Shown: positions 35,290 through 43,084 of the stretch, piece by piece
Layout of the letters: every line of letters begins with the position of its first letter
Position numbering within the stretch: the first letter of the stretch is position 1
Assembly (NCBI GenBank): GCA_019694755.1
Contig: JAIBBI010000024.1
Location: 1 to 47,626 of the forward strand
Direction: 5' to 3'
Source of the DNA: Gemmataceae bacterium
GTDB lineage: Bacteria; Planctomycetota; Planctomycetia; Gemmatales; Gemmataceae
Length of the DNA: 47,626 bases
Position numbers and translations under genes: made by a program
The notes under the pieces: generated by a model
The model's database searches: none
What the model was told of the DNA's origin: nothing
Seen by the model: the letters and a program-made list of their open reading frames with translations, nothing else

Positions 35290-35330
35290 AAAATAAAGGC
35301 CGGTCACGGGCGGGACTGCCCGTGACCGGC
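35290..35330 (-). terminator. Intrinsic terminator of the propeller surface protein gene
   Basis: A perfect 13-bp inverted repeat (35299-35311 with 35318-35330, loop GGGACT on plus). On the minus strand the stem is followed by TTTATTTT (35297-35290). It starts about 30 bases after the stop at 35361. Confidence 0.85.
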
Positions 35331-35360
35331 AGTTGGAAACTGCCACAACCTGCCGGTTGC

Positions 35361-38042
35361 TCAAACCGATTGCAGGAATCTCACCCGGAACCGGAGGAAG
35401 TCGTCGGCATCGACGGTTCCGTTGCCATCAAAGTCGAACATCGGGGAGTTGGTGAGGAAGGCGTTCCGGAAGGCGAGGAAGTCGACCGCATCCACGCGGC
35501 CGTTGCCGTCCTGATCGCCGAAGAGGCGGAACAGTTTCGGCGCGGTCGTGGGACTGCCGACAAGCACGTAGTCGCCGCCCGACAGACCATTGAAGTCCCC
35601 GTCGAGGTTGCCGCCCTCGCCAGCGACGGAACCGGCCAGCACCGTGAGTGTGTAGCGGCCGTCGGCCAGCGAACCGTGATCGACCGCGCCACCGACGAAC
35701 GCCAGGTGGACCGTGCTGCCCGATACCGTCACCGACACATTTACTGCCTGCTGGTCGCTGTTGCGGCGCAACACGAAGGCGTTAGCCGGGTCGGGCGGCA
35801 AGACTACGGGTTCGGTAAACGTGATCGACATGCCGGTCACCCGCGAGCGTTGCGTTGCCCCGCCATTGACCACCACCTGGCTGACCTGCGGCGGCGCGAC
35901 CGAACGCAGTGCGAAGTCCTGCCCGAGGAAAACCTCGCCGGCAGTGTTCGCTACCGTCCGGCTGGGCCACACGCTTGAGTTCACCAGGAGCGGCGCGACG
36001 CGGAGGGTGCTGTATGCCGGCGGCAGACCGGCGAAGACGTAGTTGCCGTTCGCGTCGGTCGTGGTCCAGGTTTCCCCGGCGTTCATGGCTCCGTCGTTAT
36101 TCGCATCGCGGAAGACAGCGACGCCGGGGAACGGCGGCTCGCCCAGGTCGCGGACACTGTTGCCGTTGAGATCGTCGAAGACCAAGCCGCGTGCCTCGGC
36201 CAGTTCTGGCATGAAGGTGATTCTTGAGATGTCGAGGTCCATGGCGAAGTAATCGAATCCGTTGCTGTACGCAGAATAGACGAAGTCGATCCGTGCCATC
36301 CCCCCGGGAAGTGAATCAACGATATGGCCGAGACCGTCGCTCAGGATACCACCCCAGTCGGACTTGCGACCCGTCCCGGTGGGCAGGTCGCCCAGGGAGC
36401 CCGCCTGTTGCGACAGCAAAGGGCTGGATGGCAGAGGATAGATGAACGTGGGCGGGTAGTTCGGATCGGGATCGAACGGTGAGTAGACCACGTTCGGTTT
36501 GAGCGTGTTGACGTTGACATGGGCGAGGAAGTACCGGCGGTAGGTCGGACTCCACTTGATGTCTTCAGCGTAAGGTGCGAATTGGGTCAGCGACGGATTG
36601 CCGGGGGCCCGGGCAGCAGCCCAGGCGGCCGGGCTTTCGATCTGCCCGATCGGAATGCGGACCCGGCAGGCGGTCAGGGGATAATCCGTAACCGTGTCTT
36701 TGAAATACAGTTCGAGGAATCCGTCGCGCTCGAGTGCGGCGGGCTGACCGCTGCCGTAGCCGAATTCGTTCAGGTTCCATCGCCGCTGCGTCCAGTTCGA
36801 CGGGACATCCGGCCCGTTGGGGTCAATCAGACAAGCGTCGTGAGGGTACTGGCCCGACATAGCCTTGGTGACATCGTAGCCCCGCCAGGCGCTGAGTTCG
36901 TACTGGGGAGTGATCACCGCGCCGCCGCGGGCCGGCCCCTGAAAGCGCACCCAGTTCACGCCGTCCGTCGACTTCGCCATCATCACGCGATTCTGCATCG
37001 AGCCAATGGCATCGGGCCCGGCGAGCTGGTTTTTCGCGATGGCATACCCGATCAGGTTAGAGGCGGGCAATACGGCACCAGATACGTCGACCGCGTTGGG
37101 GTCATTGCTGGCGACCGTGTCAAAGATGGGGTTTTGGCCCGTCCCGGGCACCCAAAACTGGTAGACCGGCACCCGGCCGGGTGCGTAATCGTCGTAGAGC
37201 CAGAACAACGGCTGCGGAACGAATTGGCCGTTGATGTACTCGTCGTTCAGACTGCGGCGAATCTCGCCATTCTGCGGTGTCGTCCAATCCTGGGGCGGAT
37301 TCAGCGTCAGTTGCCGGTTGGTTTTCGGACCATTCGGCAAGTAATAGGTGGTCTCCATGCCATAAATGGGATGCGTGCCGGCCTTGCGCAACTGCGGAGC
37401 CCAGCCGAGGATGTCGGACTTGCCGCCATTGCGCGGGACGTACGAGGAGTCATAGTCCGGAGTAGCCACATTGGCATTAGGGCCGTTGAGGAAACCGTTC
37501 GACTGTTGATACTGCACCCACGTGTTGGTGACCCAGGCGTCCTTCTTTGCGGCACTGTTGAAGTGATTGAGCGGAGTCAACCAGTTCGCCATGGACTCGT
37601 AGAACATGTAGTATGTGTTGCCGACCTTCATGACGCTCGGCGAACCCACGAGGTGGTCGTCGCCGTCGATGGCTCCGTTCGTACCCCCGGATCCTTTGAG
37701 GACCACCTGCGGCGCGCTCCAGTTGACGCCGTTCTCGCTGTAGCGATGGTAGATTCGGTCGTCGGTATCCAGGTCGCTCGGCGCCAGGTCGACATCGGGC
37801 GGCATGTACCGACCGCTCCACCACATCTTGTACAGACGGTCGGGGATGCCGTTGGAATTCAGGTCGAGCGTGTCGGAGGGGTCGTGGAGGACTGTCGGCT
37901 GATAGTCGTAGGCCGAGTTGCCGCCCCGGGGCAGCGAGGTGATATATTGTGTTGTCAACTGGGTGAACGGGCTTCCTGTCGGTGTCAGGCGGCATTCCAG
38001 CGCCTCGACGGCGAAGCGAAAGAAACGTTTCGTGCTCGGCAT
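35361..38042 (-). CDS. Propeller-type surface protein with SdrD/Cna-B-like domain and dockerin-like C-terminus
   Basis: 893 aa from the ATG at 38042, preceded by CCGGAGTCCG, which matches the subtilase leader. The N-terminal motif FAVEALECRLTPTG is of LExRxxPA type. About 25-630 resembles the five-bladed propeller glycoside-hydrolase clan (KMWWSGRYMPPDVD, HRYSENGVNWSAPQVVLKG, TYYMFYESMANW). An SdrD-B-like domain (about 635-700) has ARGLVFDDLNGNSVRDLGEPPFPGV. The C-terminal 180 residues match the subtilase C-terminus: VNGGATQRSRVTGMSITF, DGRYTLTVLAGSV, and two Ca loops DQDGNGRVDAVDF and DFDGNGTVDADDF. A strong promoter-like motif lies 126 bases upstream. Substrate unknown; the hydrolase call is by fold resemblance only. 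Confidence 0.85.
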   Translation of the reverse strand: MPSTKRFFRFAVEALECRLTPTGSPFTQLTTQYITSLPRGGNSAYDYQPTVLHDPSDTLDLNSNGIPDRLYKMWWSGRYMPPDVDLAPSDLDTDDRIYHRYSENGVNWSAPQVVLKGSGGTNGAIDGDDHLVGSPSVMKVGNTYYMFYESMANWLTPLNHFNSAAKKDAWVTNTWVQYQQSNGFLNGPNANVATPDYDSSYVPRNGGKSDILGWAPQLRKAGTHPIYGMETTYYLPNGPKTNRQLTLNPPQDWTTPQNGEIRRSLNDEYINGQFVPQPLFWLYDDYAPGRVPVYQFWVPGTGQNPIFDTVASNDPNAVDVSGAVLPASNLIGYAIAKNQLAGPDAIGSMQNRVMMAKSTDGVNWVRFQGPARGGAVITPQYELSAWRGYDVTKAMSGQYPHDACLIDPNGPDVPSNWTQRRWNLNEFGYGSGQPAALERDGFLELYFKDTVTDYPLTACRVRIPIGQIESPAAWAAARAPGNPSLTQFAPYAEDIKWSPTYRRYFLAHVNVNTLKPNVVYSPFDPDPNYPPTFIYPLPSSPLLSQQAGSLGDLPTGTGRKSDWGGILSDGLGHIVDSLPGGMARIDFVYSAYSNGFDYFAMDLDISRITFMPELAEARGLVFDDLNGNSVRDLGEPPFPGVAVFRDANNDGAMNAGETWTTTDANGNYVFAGLPPAYSTLRVAPLLVNSSVWPSRTVANTAGEVFLGQDFALRSVAPPQVSQVVVNGGATQRSRVTGMSITFTEPVVLPPDPANAFVLRRNSDQQAVNVSVTVSGSTVHLAFVGGAVDHGSLADGRYTLTVLAGSVAGEGGNLDGDFNGLSGGDYVLVGSPTTAPKLFRLFGDQDGNGRVDAVDFLAFRNAFLTNSPMFDFDGNGTVDADDFLRFRVRFLQSV

Positions 38043-38168
38043 GATCGGACTCCGGATGGAAAATGTGAGCAAACCCCGGGAGGGCTTTTAAGGGCGATGA
38101 GGTACGATGTACCGCCGCAAGAGGGCATCCGCGGCATCATCGGTGTTCCCCATCGAGCCACCTACTAG

Positions 38169-38196
38169 ACCAGCCGGGCCGGTCGTCGATTCGGAC
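38169..38196 (-). promoter_or_regulatory. Promoter-like motif GTCCGAAT-N13-GGCTGGT
   Basis: On the minus strand GTCCGAAT (38196-38189) and GGCTGGT (38175-38169) have the 13-base spacer, 126 bases before the surface protein start at 38042. Confidence 0.7.
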
Positions 38197-38269
38197 AGGA
38201 AATTGCCCCCGCCGGCGGTCATTGATCCGTTGACTCTGGGGATGACCAGGAGTTTTCGGCAAACACCAT

Positions 38270-38297
38270 GTCCGAATTGCTGCGTCGCCCGCTATTC
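38270..38297 (+). promoter_or_regulatory. Weak variant of the motif before an ECF sigma gene
   Basis: GTCCGAAT (38270-38277) is followed by 12-13 bases and CGCTATT, with the GCT out of register by one base compared with the strong copies. It lies about 56 bases before the start at 38353. Confidence 0.35.
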
Positions 38298-38352
38298 CAG
38301 ATGGGGGACGTGTCGCGACCGAAACTGGAACAACCGCTGGGGAGATTCCGAG

Positions 38353-38970
38353 ATGAACACGAGCACGCAGAGCAAGGTGGACTTTGCCGGGATTTTCGAA
38401 GGGATCCGCAAGGGCGAACGGGCGGCCCGCGACGATCTGTTTCATCGGCTCTACGACCGGATTCAGCGGCTGACAGCCGTCATGATGCGGTCGTTCCCCG
38501 TGGTTCGACAGCGGCGCGAAGTCGCGAGCGTCTCGAACGACCTTGTGCTCAAGCTCATGACGATGCTGGAAAGTCCCAACCTGCAAATCACCACCGAGGG
38601 TGATTTTCTCCGACTCACCGCCCACAAGCTGCGGCACCTTCTCATCGACGAAGCGGAGAAACAGCGGAAACGCAGCCAACGGATGATTACCGGGTTGGGC
38701 GGCCCGGCCGGTAACTCATCGGCCGGCGGCTTGCCGGAACCGGCCGATACGGATTCGTGCAGCCCGGCCGACATGGAGGAATGGGCCCGGTTCCATGCTC
38801 AGGTGGCCGCACTGCTCGAGGATGAGCTGATGATCTTCGAGATGCACTTTTTCATGGACATCCCGCAGGCGGAGATCGCCCGGGCCCTCGGCTGGCCGCC
38901 AAAACAGGTCAGCCGCAAGTACCTCGCTGCCGGACTGAAACTGGCCGACTACCTGCCGACAATCAAGTAA
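38353..38970 (+). CDS. ECF-type RNA polymerase sigma factor
   Basis: 205 aa, ATG at 38353 with GGGGAGATT upstream. Region 2 (about 10-95) has LFHRLYDRIQRLTAVMMRSF and FLRLTAHKLRHLLIDEAEKQRKR. Region 4 (about 145-200) has the helix-turn-helix FFMDIPQAEIARALGWPPKQVSRKYLAAG. It is diverged from the 8088 and 41447 factors. It has no adjacent anti-sigma gene and stands alone downstream of the surface protein promoter region. Confidence 0.9.
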   Translation: MNTSTQSKVDFAGIFEGIRKGERAARDDLFHRLYDRIQRLTAVMMRSFPVVRQRREVASVSNDLVLKLMTMLESPNLQITTEGDFLRLTAHKLRHLLIDEAEKQRKRSQRMITGLGGPAGNSSAGGLPEPADTDSCSPADMEEWARFHAQVAALLEDELMIFEMHFFMDIPQAEIARALGWPPKQVSRKYLAAGLKLADYLPTIK

Positions 38971-38974
38971 CCGC

Positions 38975-39002
38975 ACCCCTCGCGGAGTAAGCGTCGAGGG
39001 GT
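38975..39002 (+). terminator. Hairpin downstream of the ECF sigma gene
   Basis: ACCCCTCG (38975-38982) pairs with CGAGGGGT (38995-39002), and the next CG/CG can also pair. It lies directly after the stop codon. There is no T-run, so it could be factor-assisted. Confidence 0.45.
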
Positions 39003-39356
39003 CCAGAGCGCGATGTGCCGGATAGGCTCATGGAGGGAACAAAGCGGAGAACCACAGCTGTTGGTGGCGATGCTAAAATCCCGATAGCGAACTGGGATGA
39101 ACTGCATATCAGTGGCACGCGGACACCTTGCGAGGACCGCCGGATGTCCCAGGCGGCCCAACATGGCACCGTTGCGGGAACAGTCGAAGAGGGACTATTC
39201 GCCGCCGAGTCCATATGGGCAAAATCTGCCAGAGGACTCCATTCTGTCGTTCACCACGGAAGCCGACCGTGCGACTTCCAGTGTGTAAAGCCGGCGTTCG
39301 GAATCAAGTCACCGCACATACCGATTCACTGCTTCAGTTGACCGGGTTTCCCCTGC
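39003..39356. other. Non-coding stretch, nothing recognised
   Basis: About 350 bases between the sigma gene hairpin and the IS66 remnant. The frames present have no ribosome site or protein pattern that I can support. It may be the decayed rest of the same insertion element. Confidence 0.4.
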
Positions 39357-39777
39357 TTATTTGGGTGCCTTGCCCTCCAGTTCTTTGACCAACGAATTGA
39401 ACTCGTCTCGCCCTCGCAGCGGTGCAAGGTCGGTTCCCGCCAGCAGGGCGTCACAGCCGTCGCAGCGTAGTGGCCGGCAGTCGAGGACTTCATTGACCAG
39501 ATCCGGCGGGTCCAGCGACCGCTCGTGCCACCGGTGTCCGGGCTGCCCGCCCCCGCGATCGAACGCTCTTGGACACCAGTGGCTCAGGCTTGCGGATTGG
39601 CGGATCCGACGACGGCGGCTTCTAGGAGTTCGACGAATCCAGCCCCAGCCGCACCCTCAACTCGTGATTCTCGGCTTCGAGCCTTTCAATGCAGTCGAGT
39701 AGCTGCACCAGCAGCCGAGTGACTTCCGGCAGCGTCCGCTCCAAGACATCGCCACTTAACGGCAGACCCGCAACCAT
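39357..39777 (-). pseudogene. Remnant of an IS66-family transposase N-terminus
   Basis: Read from the ATG at 39777, the frame gives ERLEAENHELRVRLGLDSSNS then an in-frame stop. It continues as KPPSSDPP in the same frame. After a frameshift near the middle the frame reads GGGQPGHRWHERSLDPPDLV then a C-x2-C pair (CRPLRCDGCDALL). This order (leucine-zipper-like start, DSSNSSKPPSSD, QPGH, CxxC) is the IS66 TnpC N-terminus, which is normally about 500 aa. Only about 140 codons survive and no terminal inverted repeats were found. It marks an old transposition next to the kinase/ECF pair. Confidence 0.75.
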
Positions 39778-39837
39778 ACCCCGACTTGTTCTAAAGCCCC
39801 CATTCCGTCAAGCCGAGCCGTGAATGGTGCAAAATAG

Positions 39838-41427
39838 CTACTTGGGGGCCAAAATCGCTTCGTTCCATTTTGCCTTTCTGAGCACGTTTGGATAAACAGC
39901 GATTGCAAACGTGAGCGAAACAGCAGCGAATACAAGTGCGAACCGAATGCTACGGTACAGGACAGGTTGTGGACTCGGACTTGCTTTGTTCCAACTGATC
40001 GAGCTCGAGATTCCACCAGCAAAAGCACCGAGGATCGTTGCTAACGTGCAAAACCCTAGTAAGCTCCCCAAGTATTCTGCCCATTCTTCTGAGATCGCCA
40101 AAATTCCATGTTGGTATGAGAATCGCCCTGCCGAGCGCGCTACGAGGTAGGTCACGAGCCCGATGAGTGTAGCCTCGGCTGGTTGTCTCCTTACCCAGCG
40201 GTGAAGTCGCTCTATCCGCGACAGCGGAAGCACGCTAACTGACCCAATTGTTAGCCATTGCTCGACATCGGCACCCAGCGACTTGGCCGACGGGTAGCGG
40301 TCGGCAGGCCGAAAGGCCATCGCTTTTTGGCAAACCGCTTCAAGCGCCTTTGGGACGCTAGAATTTGACCGGCGGGGTGGGTCGACGGTGCCCCTTTCGG
40401 CATTTGCCAGCACACTCACGATTGCATGTCCCGCGTTGGGCGACCTACCGGTGAGTAAGTGGTACAGCGTTGCCCCGAGGCTGTAGATGTCGCTCGTCGG
40501 GCCGACATCCTCAATTCGCCCAGCCGCCTGCTCCGGGCTCATGTAAGCCGGGGTGCCGATCGCACCCATCGACAGAGTTGCATCGGTGTCCATGACGTCC
40601 GGCGAAGCAACGGTCGGCTCATTCAGCCGCTTGGCGAGGCCCCAGTCCACGACTTGAGTTTCCCCATACTGACCGAGCATGATATTGGCCGGCTTCAGAT
40701 CGCGGTGTATGACGCCCTTGTCGTGGGCATAAGCCATCGCCTCGCAGACGGCGATGAAACGGGTGAGCAGTTGCCGGAACTCCAGCGAATCGAATCGACT
40801 GTTGTCAGCATGAAAGCGCTGAATGGCATCGGCGAGGGTTTCGCCACCCACGAATCGCATGGCATAATACGGCTGGCCGTTTTCGTGTTCACCGAAGGCA
40901 TAGACCGGGACAATGCCGGGGTGCTCAAGTTGGCCGGCAACGCACGCTTCACGGATGAACCGGGCCTTCAGGTCGTGGCGGTGCTGTTTGTCCGGGCGGA
41001 TTTCCTTGAGCGCGACCTCGCGGCCCAACCGTTCATCGATGGCCACCGACACCCGTCCCAGCCCGCCCTGGGCGTGCTCCCGGACAACCCGAAACTGGCC
41101 CGCCACGCGGTGTTCGGCGTCGGGAATCGTTGCGGTCTCGGCCGGGCTCGGAGTGCTATTGGCAGTGACGTCGGTGTCTTCCATGGGTTCCCAGCCGAGT
41201 CCGGTGGTGGACCGGCGGGAACTCAGCAACTGCTCGTGTGCCAGCGAGCCGAGCAGGTCGACGTCGGCGGCCGACAGCAACCGCGCACCGGCAAGGCGTT
41301 GTAAGAATGGTTCGTTCGGGTTGGCGAGCCAAACGGCGAACAGCGGCCAGACTTCGTCGCGGCTCGCGAATCCGCGGGAGACGGCCAGGTCGGCAACGAG
41401 AAAATCAGGAGTGTCGGTGGTGGGCAT
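39838..41427 (-). CDS. Ser/Thr protein kinase with C-terminal membrane segments, paired with an ECF sigma factor
   Basis: 529 aa from the ATG at 41427; a GTG at 41472 is possible but would overlap the sigma gene. N-terminal helical region (about 1-110), then the kinase domain (about 112-395): HAQGGLG loop (118-124), VALKEI Lys141, HRDLKPAN with Asp243, DWG (261-263) in place of DFG, and SPEQ. DWG is common in planctomycete kinases. Three or more hydrophobic segments follow (about 425-529). It is the second gene of an operon with the ECF factor at 41447-42040, 20 bases apart. Genomic pairing of ECF factors with kinases is known in planctomycetes, where the kinase may replace an anti-sigma factor. 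Confidence 0.93.
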   Translation of the reverse strand: MPTTDTPDFLVADLAVSRGFASRDEVWPLFAVWLANPNEPFLQRLAGARLLSAADVDLLGSLAHEQLLSSRRSTTGLGWEPMEDTDVTANSTPSPAETATIPDAEHRVAGQFRVVREHAQGGLGRVSVAIDERLGREVALKEIRPDKQHRHDLKARFIREACVAGQLEHPGIVPVYAFGEHENGQPYYAMRFVGGETLADAIQRFHADNSRFDSLEFRQLLTRFIAVCEAMAYAHDKGVIHRDLKPANIMLGQYGETQVVDWGLAKRLNEPTVASPDVMDTDATLSMGAIGTPAYMSPEQAAGRIEDVGPTSDIYSLGATLYHLLTGRSPNAGHAIVSVLANAERGTVDPPRRSNSSVPKALEAVCQKAMAFRPADRYPSAKSLGADVEQWLTIGSVSVLPLSRIERLHRWVRRQPAEATLIGLVTYLVARSAGRFSYQHGILAISEEWAEYLGSLLGFCTLATILGAFAGGISSSISWNKASPSPQPVLYRSIRFALVFAAVSLTFAIAVYPNVLRKAKWNEAILAPK

Positions 41428-41446
41428 GAGCGGGAATTTCCGTCGG

Positions 41447-42040
41447 TCAGAGGTACTTGCGGAGTTTGTCACGTGCCCGCAGCCAGGTGCGGGAGACCTG
41501 TTTGGCCGGCAGGTTCAACTGCTCGGCGATATCGGCCTGGGGTAGGTCGCAATAATAGTGCAACTCGACGACGAGCCGCTCGTCATCGGGCAGCGCCGAT
41601 ACTGCGTTATGGAACTCCGTCCACGCGGTGAGTTTGACCGGGTCGACAGTGGATTGGCCCGGATCGTATCCCGCCGTGCTCGACGAGTCGCCGCCAAAAC
41701 CTGTTTGTACGTGGGCGTGCTGCCGGCGCAATTCGGTCGCCATGTTGAGCAACATGAAACGGATCTTGGTGCCGAGCCACTTCAGAACGAACTCCGGCTC
41801 GCGGACTTCCGCCCGATCAAACATCTCCATCAGACTTATCCAGGCGTTGTGAACGACACTGTCGAGTTCGTGATGGGCGGCGACGAGGGGAAAATCACGG
41901 GCAAGTTTGAGCTGGCAGAGTCGGGACAAACGGCGGTGCAGATGCTCGCCGAGCTGAGTCCGCGCTGCGGCGTCTCCGGCCGAGGCCCGCTTCAGCAGGT
42001 CGATAAACTCGCTTGATTGTGGATCCGCATGCATGGGCAT
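41447..42040 (-). CDS. ECF-type RNA polymerase sigma factor upstream of a kinase
   Basis: 197 aa from the ATG at 42040, with GGAGAAGTG upstream; an alternative GTG lies 3 bases earlier. Region 2 (about 10-100) has HHELDSVVHNAWISLMEMF and FVLKWLGTKIRFMLLNMATELRR. Region 4 (about 140-195) has PDDERLVVELHYYCDLPQADIAEQLNLPAKQVSRTW. It forms an operon with the kinase that follows it, which is the likely regulator of its activity. Confidence 0.92.
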   Translation of the reverse strand: MPMHADPQSSEFIDLLKRASAGDAAARTQLGEHLHRRLSRLCQLKLARDFPLVAAHHELDSVVHNAWISLMEMFDRAEVREPEFVLKWLGTKIRFMLLNMATELRRQHAHVQTGFGGDSSSTAGYDPGQSTVDPVKLTAWTEFHNAVSALPDDERLVVELHYYCDLPQADIAEQLNLPAKQVSRTWLRARDKLRKYL

Positions 42041-42169
42041 CACTTCTCCGGCCCGTTCCTCAAATTCTATGGCCGGAACGGGGGCACGCTAAGGGAAATG
42101 CCGACGTCGGAGATCATAACGGCTGAGCCGGGATCGAGGCTCGGCCACGGAAAATCTCAGATCATTCTG

Positions 42170-42197
42170 GTCCGAACTGTGCGTACGATCGGCTGAG
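42170..42197 (+). promoter_or_regulatory. Promoter-like motif GTCCGAAC-N13-GGCTGAG
   Basis: GTCCGAAC (42170-42177) and GGCTGAG (42191-42197) with the 13-base spacer, 104 bases before the PDZ/WD-like gene at 42302. Confidence 0.75.
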
Positions 42198-42301
42198 TAC
42201 CGTGTCCATCGCTGCGATCAGTCGTGCAGACCGGCGAATTGGAAGTTGGTTCCACGATGAGACGGGGACGAACTCACGTGTCACTCCACCGGGGGGGAAA
42301 C

Positions 42302-43078
42302 ATGAACAGCCGGATCTCTCAAAGTCGACGGCCCGCCGTCACTGGACTCGCGGCTGTCGTGTTTCACCTTGCGTGGGCCGCCATGGTACCCGCCAACGAA
42401 CTCGAGGTGAATTGCGGTCCTCCGAAATACACGATTCGCTTTTTCAATCCGCAACACAAACCGGAAAGCGCTCGCACTATGACATTCAGTCCGGACGGCA
42501 TTGAGATGGCCGTCGCGACCACGAACGGCGTGACCACGATTGTCCGCGTCGCCGACGGGAAGGAACTCGGTACGATCACGGCGTCGCCGACGAAAATTCT
42601 CTTTTCCGCGGACCGGCAAATTGTCACGCTTTTGGGGCCGGACGGCACCCTTCGGCACAACCGAACTACCCAAACCACGACTACTGTCGCTGGGGCCGCC
42701 CTCGCTCCGGGCGTAATCGGTGTTACTTTCCGACGGGAAAACGGCAAGCTCCTGGTGGACGCGCTCGCGCCAGGCGGCCCAGCGGAGGAGTCGAGGAAGG
42801 TCCGCACCGGTGATGAACTCCTCGCTGTTGCCCCCAGGTCAGGCGGCCGTCTGGAATCAGTCCTCGGAAGTTCGGTGGAAACCGCCGTTCAGGAGATCGC
42901 AGGCAGCGCGGGCAGTCATGTCGATTTGAAACTCCAACGCGCCGGTGCTGCCAGCCTGGCTGTCGTCACCCTTCAGCGAAAGGCCGGACGACAAATCAAC
43001 ATCCAACAGGGATTTGCAGTCCCAGGGGGCGGGCCGGCCACCGAGTCGTTTGCCTTGGTCGCGAGACAGGGCCGTTAA
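42302..43078 (+). CDS. Exported PDZ/WD-like protein, N-terminal part (ends at an in-frame TAA)
   Basis: 258 aa. The ATG at 42302 follows a GGGGGGGAAA site. A signal peptide covers about residues 1-33 (basic start, GLAAVVFHLAWAAM, then PANE). WD-like strands follow (MTFSPDGIEMAVATTNG), and a PDZ domain (about 140-235) with GVIGVTFRRENGKLLVDALAPGGPAEESRKVRTGDEL. The frame ends at TAA 43076-43078 but remains open beyond it: the next codons read ELVTARTGDIVSAV and run into the 43085-44281 frame with WD-like SPNG units. The gene is probably one 660-codon unit broken by a single base change, or by a sequencing error. Confidence 0.7.
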   Translation: MNSRISQSRRPAVTGLAAVVFHLAWAAMVPANELEVNCGPPKYTIRFFNPQHKPESARTMTFSPDGIEMAVATTNGVTTIVRVADGKELGTITASPTKILFSADRQIVTLLGPDGTLRHNRTTQTTTTVAGAALAPGVIGVTFRRENGKLLVDALAPGGPAEESRKVRTGDELLAVAPRSGGRLESVLGSSVETAVQEIAGSAGSHVDLKLQRAGAASLAVVTLQRKAGRQINIQQGFAVPGGGPATESFALVARQGR

Positions 43079-43084
43079 GAACTG

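Noticed and set aside
36519-38168. A 549-codon plus-strand frame opposite the propeller surface protein
   Set aside because: It is an antisense shadow: the minus-strand protein has clear domains and a terminator, whereas this frame shows no motif and no ribosome site.
39015-39341. A 108-codon plus-strand frame between the sigma gene and the IS66 remnant
   Set aside because: No ribosome site, no recognisable pattern, and it sits in a decayed region.
42100-42127. GCCGACGT-N13-GGCTGAG as an additional motif copy in the same intergenic region
   Set aside because: The second box matches but the first box keeps too few bases of GTCCGRA to count as evidence.
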